Below, piece after piece: positions 56,346 through 64,000 of a DNA stretch of 64,000 bases. This DNA is from Bacillota bacterium (lineage in GTDB: Bacteria; Bacillota; Desulfotomaculia; Desulfotomaculales; Desulfohalotomaculaceae). Both the position numbers and the translations under genes were made by a program. Each line of letters begins with the position of its first letter. Positions within the stretch are counted from its first letter, which is position 1. The DNA lies in NCBI GenBank assembly GCA_009711615.1, contig VENI01000009.1:1-64000 (forward strand), written 5' to 3'. The notes below the pieces were generated by a model. The model searched no databases. It had not been told where the DNA came from and was given only the letters and a program-made list of their open reading frames with translations.

Positions 56346-56389
56346 ATTATATAGATTCTGTGTTTTTTGTCCTCCACCAAATGGTGGAG
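56346..56389 (-). promoter_or_regulatory. candidate LuxR-activated promoter with 18-bp palindrome
   Basis: A perfect palindromic block CTCCACCAAATGGTGGAG (56372-56389) lies upstream of a TATAAT -10 (56346-56351). No -35 hexamer fits at 17 nt. If transcription begins about 7 nt after the -10, the palindrome centres near -42, where class II activators such as LuxR types bind. The regulator gene lies upstream on the same strand. Confidence 0.6.
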
Positions 56390-56393
56390 TTTT

Positions 56394-56431
56394 GCAAAAA
56401 AAAAATAAACCTACATTTTTAGCAGATTTAT
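56394..56431 (-). terminator. intrinsic terminator of the LuxR-type regulator gene
   Basis: AATAAATCTGC pairs with GTAGGTTTATT (two G-T pairs). Eight or more T follow on the minus strand. It lies just upstream of the palindromic promoter, so the tail-collar gene starts a new transcript. Confidence 0.75.
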
Positions 56432-56449
56432 TGTAGTAATATCTCTTAG

Positions 56450-59400
56450 TTATACTAATTTTAGGGTCTTTGCTTTTGTCACTGCCTGTACCCTATTGCT
56501 CACTTCCAGTTTTCCGTATAGATTCAGGGTATGTGTTTTTACCGTACTGGAAGAAATCCCTAGTTGTTGGCCTATTTTTTTATTGGACATGCCTGCTGCC
56601 ATATAGTAAAGCACTTCTACTTCCCGGTCTGTCAACTTAACGTTCACTGTTTCATTTGTAGATATATTGTCATTCTTTTTGAATCCCTTTTCCAATGCTT
56701 GTTTTGCTATCAAATAAAAGGAAAAACCCTTAACAAACTCAACAGTCATTGCCTCAAATCCACGATTATTTTGACTCTCAAGGTAGATTAGACCAGCAAA
56801 TACACCTTTGTATTTCAACGGTAAGCAGATAATTGAAATACCAGGCCTACTTCTAATATAGTCATCACCGGCAAATTGACCCTGAGCAGACTTGGTGTCA
56901 ATGATAACCTCTTCATAAGTTCTGCATGCATAGCGGAGGACCTTTTTAGGCAAATGCTCAATCTGTTCCATATCAACGTCAGCAGAGTATCTCAAATCTT
57001 TTTGGTCATTTACCCACATGTATTTCAGCTGAATTTGCTCATCTTTTTCAAGTAGTATTGCACCGGAATCAGCCCTGGATTCCACGCAGACTTTATCAAG
57101 AAAATATTGATAAGCTGTTTCTAGTTCCAGTACTTCCAACTCTTTTCGACAATCCTGCAACCTCTGTTCAAAGGATGTTTTCCTTACCGGCTCGGTATAA
57201 TTAGATATTTCATCGGCAATACCTGTAGCGGCAATCTGATGTTCCGCAAAATCTGTATGAATTCTATATAACATAGCGATTCGGTTGGCAGTTTTTTCTG
57301 AACCCCACTGGTTAAATAACCGACAGGCATCCCGAGCGTAGACCTCTGCTATTTTTCTATTGCTGCTATAATAGTCAGCTGCCAGATAGTTGCCTAGCGC
57401 CTCCAGCAGGAGGTTGTGGTTCTCCTTTGCATGCTCAATGGCATCATCATACAGACTAGCCTCCTGTTTTCGTCTGTTCAAATTCCTGAATAACGCCTCG
57501 ATTAGCAGGTGTTTTCCCTTATGGTTTTCGGGGCACATTTCTGCCCATATCTTCAGTTTTTTCCTGTATTTTTTAAAGCTTCTCTTGGTTTGCCTGTATG
57601 GGTGGTTCTTTTGATGCTTCTTTTTTTCCAGGCTTAACAGTAAGAAGTAAAATACAAAGTCCACCTGCAAAATGAAGCCCATTACGGAATCCAACTGCTT
57701 AATCGTTTTTTTTGATAAATCATAGGCTTCATCTATTTTACCTTCCAGATATAGTCTCTGTAGCTTTAACAAATAATATGTCATCATCTCATTGGTGTCT
57801 AATCTGTTAATTTCTTTGTCATCAATCAATTGATCCACTACTGAAAAATTCGGTACTGTCAACATATTAATATGGTCGGCAAAAATTCTGATTAAGCGCA
57901 ATAGAACATCATGGTTCATTTTTTGTCCATAGCTTTGATGTAATCTAAGAAATTTTTCTATTTCTTTAAGTGGTGCACCCATCGAATATTTCATTTCGAT
58001 CATAGATGTGATTGTAAACCCACCATAGAAAAATTCGCCTGATTTCATACCATAATCAAAGGATTTTTGCAAATAATTAAAACTTTGTTGGGCGGGAAAT
58101 GTCCAATGGCCGATAAAAGTACCAATAATAAAATAAGTGGTACATTTAAGGGCGTCATCGTCAATGATGTCTACTAGACTTAATGCAATCTCTTCAACTT
58201 TTTTCGCCTTGTTAAAGTCACCCAATACACTACCCAGTATCAAGCTGTAACCGGCATATCCCATAGGCGAATAGAGAGAATTACCGTATTTTGCAGACAA
58301 ATTACTTATTTTAAGGACAATTAAAGGAAACAGCTTCTCATCTGTCAAACTGGCTGAGGCCGCCATAATGGTTAGGATTTCTAGAGCATCAATAATACCT
58401 TTATCATTAATAATAGGGGCATTTTTGATGGATTCCAGTCTGCTACTTCTATATAGGAACTTCCCATATAGGATTTCTTTGGCGATCTGAATTTGAAGGC
58501 ATTGCATATTGATATTAATTCCCAAGTGATTAAGAGCTTGCAGACCTAAGTCAAGCACTCTGGCATATTCGCCTATATAGGAGTTCAGGATCATATATTG
58601 TTTTTTTATTTCCGCCAGGTCTTCTTGACTCGCCGCATAAGTCAGCATTTCTTCAAAATGCATCCTGGAATCATCATAACGTCCGCAAATAAACTCGCAC
58701 TCAGCCAGTGCAAGTTTTATTTTTAAAGTAATGCCATAATCTGTCTGCCAGCATGAGTTGTCCAATAATTCTTCACAGAAAATCAACAGTTTCAGGGCAT
58801 GCTCAACGGCCGCGGATTGTTTGGCCTTGAGGCCGGCAAAGTACAAGTCAATAGCCAGTCTATCCTTTTCACCTTCCCTGAGAACTAAACTTTTACAATT
58901 TAATAAATGTGCAGTAATAGACAATAAATTGTCTTCAACATATATTCGATTTGATTGATTGAGTTGCTGTATGGCGATATTAAAATGTAATCGTTTTTTT
59001 CTATCAGGGTTCATTTGCTCATAAGCAATTTGACTTATCCTGTCATGTGCGAACTCATATTCTCTTATTTGGAAATTTTCTGAGGGATTGGGTGGGGGGA
59101 CAATTAAACCTGTGCTGCATAAACTTCCCAGTTTTTCTTCAATGTATTCATACTGTGTTTCAGTTATTTCCGCTATCAAGCCTATATCAAACCTACTTCC
59201 AATGCAGGCAGCAATTTCTAGCATTTCTTTTATCTCATAACTCAAATTATGAATTTTCCGATTAATAATATCCTCAATACCAATTGGCAGGATAAAATCA
59301 TCAAAACTCTCTGGTTTTAAATACCATTTATTATGCTTGGTGTGAAAATAGATACATTTACTATCTAGCAGCATCTGAATCACTTGCTTGATGTAAAGTG

Positions 59401-60244
59401 GGTTCCCTAAGGTCTTCCGATGAATTATTTGTGCTAAATAATCTATACTATCAATTTCATCATCGAAAATCTCAAACAGCATTGCTCTGATGTCTTTATT
59501 TGTAATATCTGCCAACTCTATTTTAACTATATGGACATTATTTGTAAGCTCATTTATTATTGATTTCATCCTGGTTCGATACTCTTCCCTGTTATTTCTA
59601 TAGGCCAGTATAATATGTAGTTCATGTTCACCTAAGGCATCCTTGAGTGATTTTATGACATCACAAGACGGTTTATCCGCCCATTGGAGATCATCAATAG
59701 CAATGATAAGAGGATACAATTCCTTTGCTGCAATTGTAATAAAAGTTTGAAAGGCTTTTTCTAATCTTATTTTCAATTTTTGATAATCATTAACTTTTGT
59801 TTTTCTTAGTTTGCCTATAATCCACTCTGTTTGGGGAGCAATGTTAGCAATTAAAGCACCGTCTTTCCGAAGGTCTTTATTTAGCTCTTTCCTAATCCGG
59901 GTCAGTTTTTCTTCGGAAAGTGTTAACATATAATTGGCTATATTCTCAATAATTTGTATGATTGCAATATAGGGTTCTTCATCCTTATACTGTTCATATT
60001 TACCGTAGACACAGGTACCGTTCAGCTTTGTTAGGTCCGCAAAAGCTGTTTTGATTAGAGCTGTTTTTCCAATTCCAATATCACCGGCTATGATTGTCAG
60101 GGCTGAATGACCTTCCAGCATGGTATCAAGTTGCATTTTTATAGTTTTTATTTCTTTGTCTCTTCCTATTGTTACACTTTGTAATTTTAACCTAAGGGTA
60201 TCTTCATTCCCTTCCAAATACAAATTATCTAGTTTCATTTTCAA
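56450..60244 (-). CDS. large LuxR-family (LAL/MalT-like) ATP-dependent regulator
   Basis: 1264 aa. An AAA/NB-ARC-like ATPase lies at the N-terminus with GRDKEIKTI and Walker A GDIGIGKTALIKTA; the Walker B region is LIIAIDDLQWAD. A long helical repeat middle follows (about 400-1000), then a GAF-like region (about 1050-1180, SRADSGAILLEKDEQIQL) and a C-terminal LuxR helix-turn-helix with LTDREVEVLYYMAAGMSNKKIGQQLGISSSTVKTHT (key part GMSNKKIGQQLG). It probably binds a small molecule and activates the peptide locus. The start is TTG at 60244. The promoter is overlapped by an inverted repeat. Confidence 0.9.
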   Translation of the reverse strand: MKMKLDNLYLEGNEDTLRLKLQSVTIGRDKEIKTIKMQLDTMLEGHSALTIIAGDIGIGKTALIKTAFADLTKLNGTCVYGKYEQYKDEEPYIAIIQIIENIANYMLTLSEEKLTRIRKELNKDLRKDGALIANIAPQTEWIIGKLRKTKVNDYQKLKIRLEKAFQTFITIAAKELYPLIIAIDDLQWADKPSCDVIKSLKDALGEHELHIILAYRNNREEYRTRMKSIINELTNNVHIVKIELADITNKDIRAMLFEIFDDEIDSIDYLAQIIHRKTLGNPLYIKQVIQMLLDSKCIYFHTKHNKWYLKPESFDDFILPIGIEDIINRKIHNLSYEIKEMLEIAACIGSRFDIGLIAEITETQYEYIEEKLGSLCSTGLIVPPPNPSENFQIREYEFAHDRISQIAYEQMNPDRKKRLHFNIAIQQLNQSNRIYVEDNLLSITAHLLNCKSLVLREGEKDRLAIDLYFAGLKAKQSAAVEHALKLLIFCEELLDNSCWQTDYGITLKIKLALAECEFICGRYDDSRMHFEEMLTYAASQEDLAEIKKQYMILNSYIGEYARVLDLGLQALNHLGININMQCLQIQIAKEILYGKFLYRSSRLESIKNAPIINDKGIIDALEILTIMAASASLTDEKLFPLIVLKISNLSAKYGNSLYSPMGYAGYSLILGSVLGDFNKAKKVEEIALSLVDIIDDDALKCTTYFIIGTFIGHWTFPAQQSFNYLQKSFDYGMKSGEFFYGGFTITSMIEMKYSMGAPLKEIEKFLRLHQSYGQKMNHDVLLRLIRIFADHINMLTVPNFSVVDQLIDDKEINRLDTNEMMTYYLLKLQRLYLEGKIDEAYDLSKKTIKQLDSVMGFILQVDFVFYFLLLSLEKKKHQKNHPYRQTKRSFKKYRKKLKIWAEMCPENHKGKHLLIEALFRNLNRRKQEASLYDDAIEHAKENHNLLLEALGNYLAADYYSSNRKIAEVYARDACRLFNQWGSEKTANRIAMLYRIHTDFAEHQIAATGIADEISNYTEPVRKTSFEQRLQDCRKELEVLELETAYQYFLDKVCVESRADSGAILLEKDEQIQLKYMWVNDQKDLRYSADVDMEQIEHLPKKVLRYACRTYEEVIIDTKSAQGQFAGDDYIRSRPGISIICLPLKYKGVFAGLIYLESQNNRGFEAMTVEFVKGFSFYLIAKQALEKGFKKNDNISTNETVNVKLTDREVEVLYYMAAGMSNKKIGQQLGISSSTVKTHTLNLYGKLEVSNRVQAVTKAKTLKLV

Positions 60245-60288
60245 TGAATCACTCCCCTCAGGTATTAAGAATATTTTTTATTTTTCCA

Positions 60289-60327
60289 ACTACCAAATAT
60301 TATATTTTATTTGGTAGTAATTGTCAC
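60289..60327 (-). promoter_or_regulatory. promoter of the LuxR-type gene with overlapping inverted repeat
   Basis: GTGACA (60322-60327) and TATAAT (60299-60304) are 17 nt apart. An 11-bp inverted repeat ACTACCAAATA / TATTTGGTAGT (60289-60299 and 60308-60318) covers the -10 and spacer. It looks like an operator, perhaps for autoregulation. Its half-site ACCAAAT resembles the core of the palindrome at 56372. Confidence 0.55.
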
Positions 60328-60384
60328 TATGTGTCTTATAAACTGCTAAAAGCGGATTTAACGGGCCACCTTGGTGTTTAGAAT

Positions 60385-60440
60385 AAAAAAAGGGCTGTTT
60401 GCACTAAGAACCATTCGGTTCATTGTGCAACAGCCCTTTT
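60385..60440 (-). terminator. intrinsic terminator of ileS
   Basis: AAAAGGGCTGTTTGCAC / GTGCAACAGCCCTTTT form a long stem with one bulged T around an inner loop that itself can pair (AACCATTCGGTT). A run of T follows on the minus strand, 20 bases after the ileS stop. Confidence 0.85.
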
Positions 60441-60459
60441 CTGGTTTTTGAAATTCTCT

Positions 60460-63258
60460 TTATTCTATATCATCCAAAACATCTAATTGTTGAACTACTT
60501 CCGCACAGCGGGGGCAAAGGGCGGGGTGATCTGTGTTTTCTCCAACTTGCTCATGGTACATCCAGCAGCGCTCACATTTTTCCCCAGTCGTTTTTTCCAC
60601 CTTAACTGCCAAACCTGGTACAGTTTCACTGGTAGTCATATCACTAGGAAGCCCGTTATTTAGGAATGCCTGAGAGGTAATAAACAATTCTGCCAAATCA
60701 CTCTCCCACTGTTGCAGGAATTGGTAGAGTTCCTCATTAGCATAAACCTGCACTGCTGCCTCCAGTGAGTTACCAATAAACTTCTCTTTGCGGGCTGTTT
60801 CCAGGTGTTTCAGCACTTCTGCCCGCACCTGCATTAAACGATCCCATTTTTGTTCCAAATCAATATCCATGTATTCTTCGTTTACCTTAGGCATATCTAA
60901 AAGTTGTACGCTTATTGGACTGCCATCTGGTTTAGGCATGTGCTGGTAAATCTCTTCGCTAGTAAATGCCAATACCGGTGTCAGCAGACGTACCAAGGTG
61001 TCCAGCACCTGATATAGTACTGTTTGTGCTGCCCGGCGCTCTTTTGACTCAGTTACGGAAGTGTATAAACGATCTTTTATAATGTCCAAGTAGCGGTTGC
61101 TCATATCTGTTACACAGAAGTTGTGAACAGCATGGTACACCACATGAAACTCGTAGTTTTCATAGGCCTTTATTACTTTATCAGTCAATCTTTGTAGACG
61201 TACCAGTGCCCAACGGTCCAGTTCCAATAACTCATCGTAAGCTACGCTGTTAACCTTCGGATCATAGTCCTTTAGGTTACCCAGTAGGAAGCGAGAGGTG
61301 TTACGTATTTTACGATAGGCTTCGGTTAGCTGCTTGATAATACTATTAGATACCGCCAAGTCACCACGGTAGTCGGCGGATGAAACCCATAGACGAAGGA
61401 TGTCTGCACCCATTTGTTTAATCACTTTTAGGGGGTCCACCACGTTACCCAACGACTTGGACATTTTACGGCCTTTTTCGTCTACCACAAAGCCGTGGGT
61501 AAGCACAGCTTTGTAAGGCGGCTCTCCTGTTACCGCAATGGCGGTGGATAGTGATGAGTTAAACCATCCCCGGTGCTGATCGCTTCCTTCCAGGTATAGG
61601 TCCGCAGGCCACTGTAAATCTGGCCATAATTCCGGTTGGTTTAACACACCCATGTGACTGGAACCAGAATCAAACCATACATCCATGATATCTTTTTCTT
61701 TGTCAAATTCCGTTGCTCCACATTTGCATTTCAATCCTTCGGGCATCAATTCATTCACTTCTTTGGCGAACCATGCATCTGAACCTTCAATAGCAAATAT
61801 TTTCTCTAGATGAGCAATGGTTTCTTCATTTATCAGCTCTTCGCCGCAGTCTTTACAGTAGAAAATGGGAATGGGTACACCCCAAACCCTCTGGCGGGAG
61901 ATGCACCAATCACCGCGACCTTCAACCATGTTGTAAATGCGATCTTCACCCCATGAGGGAATCCATTGCACTTTGTTACGAATGGCCTCCAACGCTTTTT
62001 GCCGAAAACCTTCCACCGAGGCAAACCACTGCTCGGTAGCCCGGAAGAATACAGGATCTTTACAGCGCCAGCAGTGGGGATAAGAGTGTTTGATTTTCCC
62101 CAGATGCACCAGCATGCCCAGTTCTTCCAACTCTTCTATGATTGGTTTATTGGCATCCCAGATTTTCATTCCCTGGAATTTACCTGCTTCAGTTGTAAAA
62201 ACACCACTATTGTTCACTGGGGAGATAACTGGCAAATCATATTTCTTGCCCACCTGAAAGTCCTCTTCCCCGTGACCTGGGGCAGTGTGAACACAACCGG
62301 TACCAGTTTCGGTGGTAACGTGGTCACCCAATATCACTAGAGATTCTCTATCCATAAATGGATGCTGACACACTACACGTTCTATTTGCTCACCTTTTAT
62401 TTCTTTTAGCACCTGTCCTGTTTCCAAACCGGTGGTCTCTAAGTAATTCTTTAACAGTTCCTTAGCAAGTAACTGTTTTTCATCACCCACCTGCACCAAC
62501 ACATAGTCCAGTTCTGGATGTAGGGTAATGGCCACGTTGCCCGGCAATGTCCAGGGGGTGGTGGTCCAGATTACCACAGATGCATCTTCCGGCAATAAAC
62601 CTTTACCATCTTTAATAGGGAATTTTACATAAATGGAGGGTGATGTTTTATCAGCATACTCCACTTCTGCTTCTGCCAAGGCGGTTTCACAGTCAGCACA
62701 CCAGTATACCGGTTTTAAGCCTTTATAAATATAACCGGCTTTGGCCATTTCGCCAAAAACCCTAATTTGCTTAGCTTCATATTTAGGTAACAAGGTAAAG
62801 TATGGGTTTTCCCAATCACCCCGTACACCAAGACGTTTAAATTCTTCCCTTTGAATGTCAACAAATTTCAGAGCATAATCTTTACATTTCTTTCTAAAAT
62901 CCACCGGATCCAGTTCATGACGGTTAATTTTTTGATTTTTTATCACTTGCTGCTCAATGGGTAGGCCATGGGTATCCCAACCTGGTACATATGGTGCATC
63001 GTAACCAGCCATGGAACGGTATTTTACTATCATGTCCTTTAATATTTTGTTTAGCGTATGACCCAGATGTATATGTCCGTTGGCATAGGGTGGGCCATCA
63101 TGCAGAATGAATTTCTGCTTACCTTCATTCTTCTTCTGCAGTTCCTTATAAATATCAATTTCTTCCCACCATTTTAGTGTTTCAGGTTCTCGGTTAGGTA
63201 AATTGCCCCGCATGGGGAAGTCGGTTTTAGGCAAATTTAAGGTTTTGCCGTAGTCCAT
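60460..63258 (-). CDS. ileS: isoleucyl-tRNA synthetase
   Basis: Class I synthetase, about 932 aa. [13 protein letters not shown] contains the HIGH motif, and [14 protein letters not shown] the KMSKS motif. An editing domain lies between them. The C-terminal zinc site has CERCW and CPRC. The start is the ATG at 63258, with AGAGGTG 7 bases upstream; a frame extension to 63267 would begin within that site. Its expression is governed by the T-box leader just upstream. Confidence 0.97.
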   Translation of the reverse strand: MDYGKTLNLPKTDFPMRGNLPNREPETLKWWEEIDIYKELQKKNEGKQKFILHDGPPYANGHIHLGHTLNKILKDMIVKYRSMAGYDAPYVPGWDTHGLPIEQQVIKNQKINRHELDPVDFRKKCKDYALKFVDIQREEFKRLGVRGDWENPYFTLLPKYEAKQIRVFGEMAKAGYIYKGLKPVYWCADCETALAEAEVEYADKTSPSIYVKFPIKDGKGLLPEDASVVIWTTTPWTLPGNVAITLHPELDYVLVQVGDEKQLLAKELLKNYLETTGLETGQVLKEIKGEQIERVVCQHPFMDRESLVILGDHVTTETGTGCVHTAPGHGEEDFQVGKKYDLPVISPVNNSGVFTTEAGKFQGMKIWDANKPIIEELEELGMLVHLGKIKHSYPHCWRCKDPVFFRATEQWFASVEGFRQKALEAIRNKVQWIPSWGEDRIYNMVEGRGDWCISRQRVWGVPIPIFYCKDCGEELINEETIAHLEKIFAIEGSDAWFAKEVNELMPEGLKCKCGATEFDKEKDIMDVWFDSGSSHMGVLNQPELWPDLQWPADLYLEGSDQHRGWFNSSLSTAIAVTGEPPYKAVLTHGFVVDEKGRKMSKSLGNVVDPLKVIKQMGADILRLWVSSADYRGDLAVSNSIIKQLTEAYRKIRNTSRFLLGNLKDYDPKVNSVAYDELLELDRWALVRLQRLTDKVIKAYENYEFHVVYHAVHNFCVTDMSNRYLDIIKDRLYTSVTESKERRAAQTVLYQVLDTLVRLLTPVLAFTSEEIYQHMPKPDGSPISVQLLDMPKVNEEYMDIDLEQKWDRLMQVRAEVLKHLETARKEKFIGNSLEAAVQVYANEELYQFLQQWESDLAELFITSQAFLNNGLPSDMTTSETVPGLAVKVEKTTGEKCERCWMYHEQVGENTDHPALCPRCAEVVQQLDVLDDIE

Positions 63259-63321
63259 TATAAACACCTCTTTATTAAAAATATAATGTGATTAAAATTT
63301 TTAGCATCCTCTAAGACAAAT

Positions 63322-63580
63322 AAAAAAACCGCCCCTCAAGGGACGGATCATTCCGCGGTACCACCCTTGTGAACAGGCATAGTAATACACCTGATCACTT
63401 GAGCACCGTTAACGTCGGTGTCACCGGCACGACCTACTATAATGGTTGTGGTTTTCGACCGTGCACCTCCCGGAGGATGTTCAACAACAGTACTGTACCC
63501 GGTTCCCACCTTCTCGGGCTCTCTGCGACATTTACTGTAGCCTACTATTCCGTTCACAGGCATTATCTAGTTGCAGTTAT
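63322..63580 (-). ncRNA. T-box leader of ileS
   Basis: The leader contains the T-box consensus AGGGTGGTACCGCGG (63353-63368 on the minus strand) followed by the terminator stem CCGTCCC-TTGA-GGGGCGG (63329-63346) with seven T. Stem I has AGAGAGCCCGAGAAGG. The specifier loop GAACATCC carries codon ATC at 63476-63478, which reads isoleucine and matches the gene it controls. Uncharged tRNA-Ile should bind and open the terminator. Confidence 0.95.
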
Positions 63581-63647
63581 AAACTAGCTATTATATTATA
63601 CAAAAACATGTATTATTGGTCAACTTTTGACACTTAATGATTCCTAT

Positions 63648-64000
63648 TTAACCTACCTGCTTGTCTTCATTTAATTCGCCATCTAAAATCTCACTTGGCT
63701 GCTGCCTTACCTCATCCTCGTGAATCAACTCTAATTGGGTTTCCAAAAATGTCTTAAACTTGGCTTTAAAAACCTGGGCTTGTTTTTGCATTTGCCGGTA
63801 TGTCTCCATTATTTCTTCCACTTGCGATTCTGCTGCAGCAATTTTTTCTTTTCCCTCTTCTTCTGCATCTTGAATTATTTTCTCTGAACGTTGGTAAGCA
63901 CCCTGCATTATCACTTTAATTTCTTTATCTGTATTTTCCCTTAGTTCCTGGGCATTTTTTTGGGCCATTACCATGGTATCTTTTATTGCCTGCTCTAATT
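63648..64000 (-). CDS. DivIVA-like cell-division protein, C-terminal part (5' end beyond window)
   Basis: Partial: the reading frame continues to the window edge (LEQAIKDTMVMAQKNAQEL), so the N-terminal membrane-binding domain is missing. What is seen is a coiled coil, ENTDKEIKVIMQGAYQRSEKII and AAAESQVEEIMETYRQMQKQ, ending in an acidic tail. Its neighbour ileS gives the usual Firmicute order divIVA-ileS at the end of the division cluster. It probably recruits proteins to curved membrane and division sites. Confidence 0.85.
   Translation of the reverse strand, partial: LEQAIKDTMVMAQKNAQELRENTDKEIKVIMQGAYQRSEKIIQDAEEEGKEKIAAAESQVEEIMETYRQMQKQAQVFKAKFKTFLETQLELIHEDEVRQQPSEILDGELNEDKQVG

Overview
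The window reads as chromosomal DNA from a spore-forming, low-to-moderate GC Firmicute, most likely an anaerobic member of the Peptococcaceae / Desulfotomaculum-like Clostridia. Evidence: a dnaE, accD-accA, pfkA, pyk block in Firmicute order; a sigI-rsgI pair; an SspF-like spore protein with a sigma-G-like promoter; a TRAP (mtrB) homologue; gcvPA/gcvPB split glycine decarboxylase behind a tandem glycine riboswitch; a DUF169 protein; and divIVA-ileS with a T-box leader. The genus is an inference from gene content, not from an alignment.

Layout. 1-350: 5' end of a 16S rRNA gene on the minus strand with two tandem promoters. 824-4330: sigI-rsgI, a GDSL hydrolase and a DedA protein with a structured leader. 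4384-13948: glycolysis / fatty-acid initiation operon, TRAP, a TrkA-C protein and dnaE. 14272-20685: DUF169 protein, a lipoprotein, bacillithiol genes bshA/bshB1, a GH57 branching enzyme and a DUF4912 protein. 20903-26503: CAAX-type protease, a tiny membrane ORF, split lysO, CoA-binding protein, nth, trmL, acetate transporter and cation transporter. 26787-31405: glycine cleavage operon under a glycine riboswitch. 31570-33569: spore protein and small membrane proteins. 33994-38213: two tandem copies of nhaB, each with the same promoter, a conserved structured leader and an intrinsic terminator. 60460-64000: ileS with its T-box and a truncated divIVA.

The most interesting region is about 22 kb, 38352-60244, all on the minus strand. 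It is a nitrile-hydratase-leader-microcin (NHLM) type ribosomal-peptide locus. It has a large LuxR-type ATPase regulator, a tail-collar mini-protein, an MFS protein with sensor segments, an orphan binding protein, an HlyD protein, a C39 peptidase ABC transporter, a second ABC transporter, an ECF sigma factor, an anti-sigma-position protein that ends in a double-glycine leader motif, an HExxH protein, a Nif11-like precursor, an unrecognised protein with an NHLP-like C-terminus, a UPF0489 (peptide-arginase-like) enzyme, a GNAT enzyme, a radical SAM/SPASM maturase and a second orphan binding protein.

How it may work (inference): the precursor has one arginine in its short core. The UPF0489 enzyme could turn it into ornithine, the GNAT enzyme could acylate that ornithine, the radical SAM enzyme could act elsewhere on the core, and the C39 transporter could cleave after the double glycine and export the product. 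The double-glycine tail on the putative anti-sigma factor suggests that the same peptidase could also release the sigma factor, coupling export capacity to transcription. An 18-bp palindrome placed near -42 of a promoter with a good -10 and a poor -35 suggests activation of the upstream part by the LuxR-type regulator.
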